A program made the position numbers and the translations under genes. Under the pieces are notes generated by a model, which had not been told where the DNA came from, searched no databases, and saw nothing but the letters and a program-made list of their open reading frames with translations. This document shows, one piece after another, positions 19,231-31,112 of a stretch of 64,000 nucleotides of DNA. Origin of the DNA: Aquila chrysaetos chrysaetos (Eukaryota; Chordata; Aves; Accipitriformes; Accipitridae); assembly GCF_900496995.4 (NCBI RefSeq), contig NC_044016.1:23354932-23418931 (forward strand). The letters run 5' to 3'. Within the stretch, counting starts at the first letter, position 1. Each line of letters opens with the position of its first letter.

Positions 19231-22200
19231 CCCCAAGAAATCAGAACGCTCTTGCCTTGTTGTCGTCGTTTTTGCTGTACCAAGCAAAATTTAAAAATAC
19301 GACATTTATTTCAGATTATCTACAGTCACGTCGTGAGAAGAAAATAAGGTGTTTTGGTAGCATTTAGGGATTAGACAAAATTAGATGCTGGGAGCCAGCC
19401 CAGCTCAGGGTGTGAACCCAGGCCTGGCCAGGCAGCTACTGCTTCCGTCTTTGCTAAGAAGTGTAATCCTGGCTGCTGTCACTGTCCCGGGCTCTTCCAG
19501 TCAGCAGTACCACCGCTTGCTCAGACTGCCATGAGCCATATTTCTCTGTGTGCCTCAGAGCGCACCATTGCCAAGTTACAGAGGTGTCAAAAACACTTTT
19601 TCTGAGCAGTGCCAGGAAAGTGAGCTTCCCTCTTCCCAGCCCCATCTCTAGGGTGAACTGGAAGGATCCTGCAGTCCAGCCCAGCACATGGCCCAGCTTC
19701 AAAGAGGAGCAAAAGTAGCTCCATCCCTATGGTGTTAAGGTTAGGGCAAGCTTGGAGAGAGACTAGGCGGTTTGGTCTCTCTCTCTCACCACCTGAAGGT
19801 TGAAACCAAATTTCACCCTGCTATAACCGCTCGGCTGTGGCAAAGTGGCCTGTCCCACCCTGACGGCCACCCTTCCCTCCTTCATCAGTCACATGTCAAA
19901 GAAGAGACATGGGCTTCTCCCTGCAGAGTGTTCTGGGCACTCGATCTAGGAGGCAAGGACTAGCTTGGATCAGTTACCTGAGCTCTGGATTATAGTGGTG
20001 GGCATTTGCCATTGCCAGCAGGTAAATTTGCGTTTTTCCTGGTGACTGTGGTAATCAGTTGCCTAAAATCCAGGCATTACAGCTCTTGTTAGTAAGACCC
20101 TAAATCCTTTCTTTGATGTAGCACTTAAACTAGTTGTACTGCAGTCAAAGTGGGAGATTGCCGTTTACTTTGGGGCAAGCAGAACAGATTCCATTCCAGC
20201 TCCCATGTAAATCTGAATTTATAAATAGTGTCCTCAAGGTGGCCAAACTCTGGTTGCAGTTGGTAAGAGGAAAAACAGCTCGGCGTGGGGCTGCTGGAGG
20301 TGACATGCTGTGCTGTTTCTTTCCTTTGCGGGCAAGTGGCCCTGCACCCACCTCACTGTTTCTCATCCATCTGTTCAGTGAGGCAGTGTGGGCCCAGTGC
20401 ACTGTACACTTTGCATCCTCCTGACATTTTTCCTCAACATTGTACTGCAAGTGGGATTGCGTCCTGGCCACTAGCAAGCAGTACAGAGGAAGAGCACATT
20501 TCCACTATCATCAGCGGCAGATTCACAGTTTAAGGCATGAGTCCAGGAATTACAAGTCCTGGTATATATTTTTTATGTCGTAAGAAAACTTTAAGTTCTT
20601 TTTTTTTTTTTTTTTTTCTTTCACTTCTCTTTGGTCTTCAGGAGTTCAGCTGCTATTAGACAGGAGAGAAAGAAAAATCTATTTTAGATATTTTGTTCTA
20701 TTGTGGTAGTACCAGCTGGTCCCCCTGTACTACATGCCGTACAGCCAGAATATTTAGTCTTGACTTACTATTGCATCTATTACAGCCGGAGTATTATTTT
20801 GACTGTATGCAATGAATGTTTTCTCAATTTTCTAGGCTCTGATTCTATGTGACCTTGATTAGTCCCTTACAATCAAGCATAACTTGGGTGAAACATTTTA
20901 TCACAGCAATGAACTAGTGCGGTACAAACAATGCGGGCAATGGATGATCAGGCCCTTGGTCTCTCTTATATTCCACAAACTGCCCTCCTGCCTGCCTCTT
21001 TATTTACTCTTCTCACTTCTTTTGTTTCTAGAAGCATAGAAGTTCAGAATTCGTCTTAGATAATGCATGGTTCTTTTTTCCCAGTTCTGGGGACTTAATT
21101 GAGATGCAGCTCCTACTGAAGCCAGTCCCAGGTTCCTGAGTCAAAGTTAGTTTTGTTAGGCATCGAAGACTGAATCACTGAAAACGTATGCCACCTAAAA
21201 TGAATTTTTTCTGAGGCCTAGAAAACCCCACTTGATGTAAGATATGGAAAAGAGAAGGAGTTGAAGGGGCAGAAGTGGGTGGGTTTGGGATTAAGGGAAA
21301 GGAATTCAGGCCTAATCTGTTAAAAATCCTGATTGATTTGACAGGAATGCCAGACACAGGGGGCTGGCAGAGTCTGTGGGGACATCAGTACCTCTGTCAC
21401 TCTGAATGAAGGTGCTTTATGTACGTGGACAAGAGTCCTTGTTGTGGACGTAGGAGTTTGATAAAGGAGAAGGAATTACACAACCTGGAGCATCTTCATT
21501 TGCCCTTTGAGAGGAAAATTTTATCTCTCTGCCACAGTCCTCCCTTCTTCAGGAAAACCCCTTAACCCCTAAGAGATTTTTTACAAGTGTTGAGAATTAC
21601 CTAAATAATAGTTTGCAGACTCAATTCTCATTTTTTCTTCTAACTATGGCAGCCATTGGCTTCTCTTTTGGACACTGGCAAGGTGCTCATAAATCCTCAT
21701 GAGCAGCAACTGGAATTTCTCAAGGACTTGACCTTGTCCCATTTTCTTTCCTTACCACTTCCTTTTGCAGCTTTCCATGGAAAGCCTTCCCACACTGGGT
21801 TTCTCTGTCTCTTTCCCATACCTGGGACTATGTATCTTTTCCTCCTCTCTTAATTTTACAAAATCTCAAGGTGGATTATATGACAGTTGAGCAATGTTTT
21901 ATCCTGGGATTGCTTCAGTACAGAGCTTGTACAAATTGTTTACAGTTTATAGAGTGATCCAAGACATTCTTCATTAAATAATCCCTTGGAAATATTGTTT
22001 CTGATTGTCTGTTTCTGAGTGTTGCACAATACTATATAAGATGAAGAAACAAGTAGCGTAACTGTAAAACACAAATCACTTGGAAACTTAAATGCAATAT
22101 CGTACTGTTTCAGGCTGCTTAAAGTTGTACAGGCGTTCTTACATACCTCTGGAGTTTGACTCTACTCTCAACAATACTGCTGTAAATCAGGAAAATCGGC

Positions 22201-25200
22201 ATTAAAACAATCAGATTACAATCAGAATTAGAACCTGTAAACCTCTGCGTTTACGACAGCTCACTCAGATTACATTTATACTGCAATCCAGCATGATGCA
22301 GAGTTACCACTATGCTTCAAGTCGTTTCAGATCCAGGACTAGAAGGTCTGTGCCAGCCACTCAGACCAGACGCAGTGCAACCCCAGGGCAGCTGGCTCTG
22401 CAGCCACCATCTGTGCTTGCTGCTCTGCACCGTATAGATGTGCCTGCTTGCTCAGGCTTATCTACATGATAACTAATTGCTCAGTGTTACACCTAACCTG
22501 AGACTGGGCCACCACAAGTGTAGATGATAATGAGATCATGTCTGACACAAGTTCCTGGTTTTGCTCAGTTTGGCAGCTTTCCTGTCATATCAAGCATGAG
22601 ATGTGAGGAAAATATAAGGAGCCACATCCTCAGTGCTACCCAGAGTGCCAGGCATACACAGGAGCCGACTGCAGCTTCATGATTCAGGGTTATTTATTTA
22701 GGCCAGTCACTGTGACCTAAAGTAGAGCATTTGTGGTATGCTTTTTAAAGCATATGTATTTGTGGTTACATATCGCATACTTAACCTTCATTAACTTGCA
22801 GCTTTCCTTGGACTTTCACTCTTCTCTGCATTCCCACTGACTTCCAAGCTCACATTTTCAAATCTCCGTTGCTGTTGAAAAGCCTAAACTGGGCTCCTAA
22901 TTCTGAGCCAAATTCCCCCAGCTGCTGTGGGAAGGCAAAAAACCTCTCAGTACTTGCTGGGGCTCAGTTTAGTGCTAGTCTGAATTGTAGCCTCTCCATC
23001 TGTTTGCATTTTGCATGTTACTTGCAGATTAAAGGCATACATTGTGGTGTGCTTCCACACAGGTAACACACAGGTATGATTACAGAAATGAGGACATAGT
23101 GTTATACTTAATTCAGGCATCAAACTTGATTATGAAACTGTTTTAATTTTGCATTGCCAAATACCTACAATATTTCTTTCCAAAGTTTGCTGTCTTTTCT
23201 TGACAGTATTAGAGGAAACCACATAGCTAAGCCTTTCTTGAGAGGAAAACAGAGCTGATACCTTTGTGGCTACCTTTTGAGAAGCCTTTTTAAACTGCCT
23301 TCTGCTATGAGGCAAAAAAGCAAAATCTAATTTACACACTGTTGGGCACTCATCCGTGGTGTTTTCTCTGTGTGTTTGTATTTATACTATACAAATGCTC
23401 TTTATTAAAGTACTCTGAAAGAAGTACTCTGAAGAAGATGAATGAAATGACAGCATTTAGGAAATTTTAGACACTGCTCAAGATGCGCATTATTGTATCT
23501 GTCCTCAGCATGTGATGTGTGCGCAAACTGTTGTGCCTGCTCACTCTCCCTCTTTAGCAAAGGGGCTCCCTGAAGCATCTGGCAGCTTTCCATCCTCACA
23601 CTGATTCTGAGGTTTGCAGAACCAAGAGCTGTGTTGCCAAGGTCCATCTTTATTTTAAACTATAGAAAGCCTGTATGATGTGCTAGGTCACTCCCAAGCT
23701 TAAAAATGATAACATTGCTTAGGGCCAATATTGTTAACATGTTAGCAAGGAGTAATATTGCATTTCTCATTTGTTTTCCAGACTTTGTTGGGTGTTATAT
23801 TAGTAGTGGTGATACAAAGTTTGTAGTACAATTGCTTTATTAACTCTAAGATTTTAGTATTTGCCATTTTAGAAAATGCCAGTGTGCTTGCACGCTCAGT
23901 GTAGTGACGGATGCTAGCTCAAAACAGCCTTGGGCTACAGCTGAAAGCAAAGTCTACTTCATTCACAGGCAGAAGCATATTCTGCAGGGGTGAAGGCTTT
24001 AAAGATTTACCTGTGAAGTTCTACAAAGTCTTTACAACAGATGTGCAAAATATGATTTTTCAGAGTTTGGAAATTTGTCCAAATTTGAGTGAGTTATCAA
24101 GGGAAGAGCAAAAGGCACAAATGTGGGAGAAAAGACATTACCCAGATGAATGTCAAGTCCCTGCTTTAGAGCTTGAGTCTACAAAGCTTTTCAAAGAAAA
24201 AGCCACCACCATGTTTCAGTACCAACACTTATTTTCCTTGTTCTCTTAAATGGATTGAACTGGTTTTGGACTGAACATTTCTAAAAATTACAATGTAAAC
24301 CATGCATTTTTTAGTGATAGAAAATTTCAGACTGGATTATCGAAGTTGGACAAAGTTATAAGTAACAGAGGACCTGGAGTTTCCAGCTAAGGGAACTCTG
24401 TGCAGGTGGACACCATGACTCTTCTGCACAGAGAGAGAAGATAGTGAAGCACAGATGGAATGAAGAAACTTACAGTTCTTTGATGAGAACATGAGTTTTC
24501 CTATCTTGTGTCCTAGGTGTCCTAGCCATTGATTAGACCAGCCTATGAATGTTCAGCTCACCATTTCCCAAGCAATAATTTCCCATGATATGAATATTGG
24601 TCATTCAGGTTCTTCAGTTTGTATTGCGTATGTAACCATTCGTTGGTGCCTTGACAGGAGAACAACTGGTCAAAATGGTAAAACAGGCAACACAATTTGA
24701 ATCTAGTAGCCTCTAGAGCAATCCTAGTTGAATTTCAGAATTCTCTTACCTTTGGTTATGTAGTGGGGGATGCACAGAAGTGTGAGTATTACTTTGTCCC
24801 CTGTTATGATACATCCAATCCTGCTGGTTAAGGGGGTTCATGGACGGTGCTGCAAACATCTAAGAGTACTTCAGAAAGTGATGCCAGGGGTCTAGTATAG
24901 TGTGTGTACATGTATATACATATGCTTCCTCTTCTGGAGTCAGACTAGGACTGTTGCTGAAGCATAGTGTCAACTGAAAAGGCAGGTCTTAGCTATCTGT
25001 GCTCATGCGGTGTTTTCATGGGGCTGGCAGTGTGTGCCTCTCTTCTTTGGGCTTCAGTTCTAAATTCTGAAAAGCCTGTTCTGTTTACCTGCACCTTCAA
25101 GTGGATACAACAAACTTGCTTGCACTATTTGGCATGGACTGCATAGGGTCTGGGGTAATTTCTTGTCCAAAAGATTGAAATTTTATAATGGGAAGTTTTC

Positions 25201-28200
25201 AGTGTTTTAAAAAAATATTATCCTTAGTTCTGCTCCATTCAGGTTTTCAGGTGCTCTGAGAGAGGAGGTGGTGCTGGACACAAATGGATTGTCGAGATGG
25301 CAGCTGAACCGAACAGGAACACAATAATTTGTGCATCATGAGGGCTTCCACTAGCTTTTAATCATGAAGAGACAAGCCTTTAGCTGGGATTTCCCAAAGA
25401 AGATTCATGTCACGGACCTAAGAAATTTCATGTCAGTAAAGGAGTCGCTTGTAAATGTCACCGCTTAGATAGCCCTGCTCAAATGAGCCAGGGAACATGC
25501 TCACCCTCGTCTCCCTTTCATTACTGCAGGTCAATCAAATGTTGAATAGTGTTTGTGAAGCAGCTGCAGCGTGCTAGATTTTCCACCAGAAACAGCGATT
25601 CTGGCTACATTGGCTTTGGTGAAGTATCCTGTCAGATGGAAATGCATTAATCAAAACCAGGACCTTCAGTGATTTGGCTGCTGAAGCTCAGCTGAGGAAA
25701 CATTTGCACATCCTTCTGCAGCAGGGCATTCTTGGCTTCCTCTGCTGTGTTGTGCAAGGGTTTGGTGTATTTGCCTCCAGCGGTAACTGCATTTCAGTGG
25801 TAAATGAAATGACTCAAATCCTAGGGACTGGGATGTATGCGGGTAATACTCTAACCTATAAAATTATTCATGCTCTTCCCTGGGGTATGGGAAATGGGAG
25901 TTGTTTATTTGCACATTTTTTAATTTGAAGAAAGACTTGGAGAAAGTGTATTCAAACCAAGGGGATAAGGGAAACTCCCTTTGTGGTATCTGGTCAATGA
26001 TGGAAAATTGAGCTTAGGAGATTTTGACAGTATTCCATGTAAGGGCTGCAATCTTGATCAAGACAGTTGACTTCTCCTGTAAGACAAATAAAAATAATAA
26101 AGATTTCCTCTAGCCCTCAGTAAATTCGGCAGGGAGGGAAAACACTCTTGACACATACAGATTGCTCCTAGCGTTTGGAAGCAAACCCAAGGAAGTGTCT
26201 GTTTCTGTGAGCCATTCAGGTCTTCTAACCTTCAGCAATGGCAGATCAAAGACCACGAGGGAAACAGGCTGCAGGTGCCAGTCAGGGCAGGTTTCATCTT
26301 GTCACAGCACTCTGGGAAGAGGCATTTGCTAATGTCTGTTAATCTCATGGCACGCCAAGGGAGAAAGAGAGCAAAAAATTGCCATAAATTCTTCCCTTTC
26401 CCAAGCAGCCCACACCCCCGCTCAAGGTGGCTGTACGAAGGCTTGCTGGCTGCCTCCAGAAGGGAGAGCAGTGCGGGAGCCCGTGGCCACCCTGGGGTGG
26501 CAGGGTGGATCTGGGGTCACTCTGTGGGGTGCTGGCTCTGTCAGGGAGTAGGGGATGAAGCAGCTGCAGAAGCAGCATCGCACTGAGGTGCACCCTCATG
26601 GCGAAGGTGAAAGCAATGGTAGTTGAGACTGTGAAAGCAAAGGTCTCCTAAAGAAGAAAGCCCAAAGTCCATCTTTGCCACTGTCCTCTCCATAGAAACT
26701 CTCTTACCCTACAGTCAAGGAGGAAGTGTAAAACACTGTGCGGCACCATGGGGAGGAGGTAGCAGCAGTGGAGGTAACATGGTGCTTCAGGCTTTGCCAG
26801 ATGCAGGGAGAAGGCAGGATTAGGCACAGCTTGGGTTGCTCTAGGGGATGGCTTTGGCTAAAAGCCAAGTTTGCCCCTGTCTTTCTTTTGAGGTGTAAAT
26901 GGCATGCAAGCAGGCTCCTCTCGGTGGCTTCCCTGTGAAGATAAATAACCTGATTCCCCAGTTATTATCCCCCTGCTCTCCTCCCCTTCCCCCTGACTGA
27001 CTTTGATTATTGTAACTTTACATGCGCTTTTAATTTGCGTGCAGGCAAGTACAAAGGCACAACCGGATATACCTGTTATTTGCCAATGACCTGAAAGAGT
27101 ATAGTTTATGTTAAGCCTTGGGTTATGGTAAGGTTTGCACGCGATTCCTCAATATACATGCTGCAGGCAACTGATGGATGGAGGTGATGGAGGGTGGAGG
27201 AAAGTTTTAAAGTGACAGAACCTGATTTGGTTCCTATTTAATCCACCAGTTATGTAAAGGCCTATACTGCAATTTTGTGTAGAGCCCAAGTCTTGCCCTC
27301 TCTTCAGGCAAGGAATGTACAATCACATTATCTGGGCTGTAGTTTGTTCATGGCTGCTCCTGCAACTGATCTCATGAAAGCTTTATGAAAATCAGGCAAA
27401 AAAGGCAGGTAAGATATGTACAAACCTCCCTGTTTGTACATACTCTGGCACAGCAAGGAGAAGATTGGATGTGGAGGAGGAAGCTACAAATGAGATGATT
27501 CGAGTCAGTACTGAGTGTGCAGGGATGCAGCCCTACTGTGGCGTGGGGGCCTGTGAGGGAGAGGGGATTCACATTTTGTTGTATGGATCTTAGCCCCCCA
27601 CACTGCTGGGAGAGATTTCATTTGAGCTAGCCTCCCTTAGCAAGATTTAAAGAATATCCACCACTCATGGGTTGCCTGGTCCTGCAGGAGAGGAAGAGAG
27701 AGTAGTTAGTCTAGTAGTTCCAGCAGAAGACTACAAGGAGATATGGGGTCCAGTGCCAAGCCCAGACACTGACTTGCTCACCCTTGAAAGTGACCACAGA
27801 GAAAGCCCAGTGACTTTTAAAAAAAATTTCATTGCAGTGATTCCATATCAAATTAGCTGTGTCTTCAAGCAGAAAGGAAGTGGTTTTAGCTGTCAGGCAA
27901 GTAAACTAACCTTGAGGTCTGAAACTTGAGTAGTTTTATTTCTGGTATGTGTCTTAACCCAGTGTTAAAGGCTGCACTACAGGAATTAATTAGACATTTC
28001 GTTTGGAGCTTCAGGAAAGGGAAAGGATCCCATTCATTCTCAGCACCACCTCTTATCTTCAGGGAAGTGAAAACAACATGAGTTAAATGCAGTTTTATGG
28101 GACTTATGGGACAGACTTTGCTACTCACACTTCCCTCAGAGGTAGTGGGGCAAGGTACAGAGAGTCAAGTGCTTCTCTTACAAATGAGGGCATCATAAAA

Positions 28201-28224
28201 TGATTGTTAAAATAACAAAAGACA
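19231..28224. other. Upstream intergenic region, no gene seen
   Basis: Beyond the CpG island the sequence becomes AT-rich and unique. I recognise no coding exon and no interspersed repeat with confidence. The longest ATG frame (23911-24249, plus, 112 codons) has no family resemblance. Distal regulatory sequence for CYP1B1 is possible but cannot be read directly. Confidence 0.5.
20599..20617 (+). repeat. T19 homopolymer
   Basis: Nineteen T interrupting AT-rich unique sequence, about 2 kb upstream of the CYP1B1 promoter. It may be the tail of an unrecognised retroelement, but no body is visible next to it. Confidence 0.8.
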
Positions 28225-28345
28225 AGATGGACCTATTGTTACAAGAGCACTCTGTAAGTTTATGTTTCTGGACCTAACCACGTTTAACCTTTTCTGTGCC
28301 TCAGCTTCCCCATAAAAGTGGGAGTGATAATGGTATGTGGATCTG
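28225..28345 (-). mobile_element. MIR-like (CORE-SINE) remnant
   Basis: TTTTCTGTGCCTCAGCTTCC, then CCATAAAAGTGGGAGTGATA and ATGGTATGTGG, matches the reverse complement of the conserved MIR 3' core (TCTGTGCCTCAGTTTCC, CATCTGTAAAATGGGGATAA). It is a tRNA-derived ancient SINE, too old to show target duplications. Confidence 0.55.
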
Positions 28346-29485
28346 CCCAGTATCCGTTCTACTGTTCTCTAGCTTGTTAAGATAGACTTTGTACAGCCAG
28401 CATCCAGGAAAATGATGTTTAAATTTGCAGGATAGTGATTGAGGGACTGAGTTTTTACTCCTGTTTTTAAGTCAAACAAACCAACGTTGCCTTCCATCTT
28501 CACAAGCCCACAGTACAGCAGGCAACCATGGTCCGCTTGTGAAAGGCATTTATCTGAAGCAGCCTTGAAAATAAATCCGTTTGCTTTTCTCCTCTCTGCT
28601 CTGGTATTTCTTACTTCCTATTTGCAACCCTCCAGCTTATCTGCCCTTTTGAGTAATTGGTTTTATTTAAAAAAAAATATTCTTTTCCTTATTAGTTTAC
28701 TATTTACTATCATGTTTGTCAGTTCTAAGCATCCAAAATACATAACACTTTTGCATATCCTGCAAAAGGTTTCCATTCTGTTTAAGAAAAAAAAAAATCA
28801 CATATAGCACTCCATAGCCTGATTTTCTGATTTTTAAATAAGTTTAGCAAAATTACGTACTGTTGCTGTAAGTACTGATGCACAAAAAAAACCCCTTAAA
28901 GTGTTGTGTGCTCAAAAACCTGAAAGAGTGTAAAACTGTCTGCTCCAGCCCTGGAATAAAACATTCAGAACATCAAACCCTGTTGTGACAGGGTTAAACA
29001 GTCAGGAAAGGGTTACAGGCTGCCGCCTTGTCACTTGATTCAGCAGGGGTTTAGGTGAAGATGTGTGCCCTTTTTCTGGCATGGAAAGCCTGGGAGCCCC
29101 TGCAGCTGGCTTTGGATGAGGGAATAGCTTTGCTTTGTGTTACTTTATGAATTTGATGTTTAGATAATAAACTGTATCCTGGAGCGAAAGCTGAAGAAGA
29201 CTTGGGTATTTCTGTGCCTTGACCTTTCCCTTTCCCCTGGGCAAGAAAGCCCACCAACGTGCAGGATCTGAAAGTGCAGGCTGTGAAAGAGCATGTGACA
29301 AGCACAGTAAAATATTTTCCTTTTCCTTTATTAAAGTAATCCTGGGTTACATTATCAAAAGAGAAGTGTGAGGAGGCCGGTATGAAGAAGCTGTAAAGAA
29401 GTAGCAGGCCCACGTTTCACTTGTACATGCAAGAGAAAGTCCTACTGAAGATACTGGGGTTTTTGATGAAAGTAAAGTGATTGAT

Positions 29486-29532
29486 ATTGGTTCGTGATAC
29501 CTATCTAATACTCAGCATTTGCAATGCTCATG
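29486..29532 (+). repeat. Left copy of a diverged 47-bp dispersed direct repeat
   Basis: The segment starting ATTGGTTCGTGATACCTATC aligns without gaps to 30287-30333, matching at 39 of 47 positions by my count. The similarity ends abruptly on both sides. I do not recognise the family; it may be the core of an unnamed repeat or a local duplication. Confidence 0.5.
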
Positions 29533-30286
29533 TTGCAAAGCAGTGGCTGCTGAAGCATGAGGTATGTCTTTTGTCTGCTGAAGATTTTGAATTCCCAGAT
29601 AGGAAACTTGACATTATATCAGGACAGACCAGCTACTGTGACCTTCAGCTGCATAAGGATCACAGAAATGGATGCTGAGTCTGAAGCAGTGCATATGTAA
29701 AATACGGTAGCAGTAACAGTCTGCTACAGTGTTCTTTACTGTTGCTCTTTCTGTAGTGGGCAGAGCTCTCTCTGCCTGCACGGCACTTGCTGCTGTTGAG
29801 ATAGAGTGGAGTGGGAAGTCACTTTCCGAAAGTGCGTAGTCCAGATGTGAGAGAGGAGGGAGATACAGATAGTCTCGGTAGGTGTGATTAAGCATCGGTT
29901 TCAGCACACAAACACCTTCACTGTTTATAGTGCCTGTGGAAAAAGTGTTGATGCCAATCTCATATTAAGCATTTTTGCATGGTGGTTTTCTTAAAATGCT
30001 GAGAAAATGAAAGTTTTGAAAAATGTTGATAAACTCAACATTTGCTAAATTATCCCCTTCACTTAAGCAGCATACTTTTCCTTAAGTTTTTCCAATCAAG
30101 AGAAATGATGGGCCTTTTGGTGTAAGTCAGTATTTCCACACTGATTCAAATTAGAGAGGAAGGCTTCAGCAGGCTGTGAGTACAGGAAACAGGCTTAGTA
30201 TCCCACGTGATTTGAGTATACTGCAGGGAAGACTGGACACCAACAAGATGAAGTAATAAAAGTGCAGAGGACTAGACACAAATGAG

Positions 30287-30333
30287 ATTGGTTCATGGTA
30301 TCTATATAATAGTCAGTCTTTTCAATGCTCATG
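30287..30333 (+). repeat. Right copy of the 47-bp dispersed direct repeat
   Basis: Starts ATTGGTTCATGGTATCTATA and pairs with 29486-29532, about 800 bases upstream, in the same orientation. It ends with the shared CAATGCTCATG. It lies about 200 bases left of the solo LTR and is not part of it. Confidence 0.5.
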
Positions 30334-30528
30334 CCCCTAAACAGCAACCTTGCCTGAGAAGGCAGTCCCTGCACAAGCATCAGGGAGGCTGGTGTCATGA
30401 TAGATCACAAATTAAACAGAAAGTGTGGGTATGTTGCAAAAGGCAGATGTTGGTCTGTAATGGATAAGAAGTAGAATAATATGTAAGACAGGGGTGGTGA
30501 CTGTAAGTCTCTTTCTGCCCTGATGAAG

Positions 30529-31112
30529 TGTCCTGGTTTCAGCTGGAATAGAGTTAACTGTCTTCCTAGTAGCTGGTACAGTGCTGTGTTTTGAGTTCAG
30601 TATGTGAAGAATGTTGATAACACTGATGTTTTCAGTTGCTGCTAGTAGTGTTTAGACTAATGTCAAGGATTTTTCAGCTTCTCATGCCCAGCCAGCGAGA
30701 AAGCTGGAGGGGCACAAGAAGTTGGCACAGGACACAGCCAGGGCAGCTGACCCAAACTGGCCAACGGGGTATTCCAATACCATGGGATGTCCCATCTAGT
30801 ATAGGAACTGGGGAGTGTGGGGGCAGGGGGGGATCACCAGTCGGGGATTAACTGGGCGTCGATCGGCGGGTGGTGATCAATTGCACTGGGCATCATTTGT
30901 ATATTCCAATCCTTTTATCATTACTGCTGTCACTTTATTAGTGTTATCATTATCATTATTAGTTTCTTCTTTTCCTATTCTATGAAACCGTTCTTATCTC
31001 AACCCACAAGTTTTACTTCTTTCCCCAATTTTCTCCCCCATTCCACTGGGTGGGGGGGAGTGAGTGAGCGGCTGCGTGGTGCTTAGTTGCTGGCTGGGGT
31101 TAAACCACGACA
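30529..31112 (+). mobile_element. Solo endogenous retrovirus LTR with intact target-site duplication
   Basis: The 584-base element starts TGTCCTGGTTTCAGCTGG and ends GGGTTAAACCACGACA, termini I recognise from an abundant neoavian ERV LTR family. It is flanked by perfect direct repeats TGAAG at 30524-30528 and 31113-31117. The TATA region (near 30799) is decayed to AGTATAGGAAC. The poly(A) signal region, usually CTATTAAAC, reads CTATGAAAC at about 30980. There is no internal retroviral sequence, so it was left by LTR-LTR recombination. The right third carries the family's GGGTGGGGGGGAGTGAGTGA tract. Confidence 0.88.

Larger units (their letters stand above)
28346..30528. other. Non-coding interval with the left and right 47-bp repeats
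   Basis: AT-rich unique sequence between the MIR-like remnant and the solo LTR. Apart from the 47-bp repeat pair nothing is recognised. Confidence 0.5.

Noticed and set aside
17518-19367. Many open frames of 80-240 codons on both strands in the promoter CpG island
   Set aside because: Compositional effect of the CpG island; they overlap the predicted exon 1, intron 1 and promoter and show no protein-like character.
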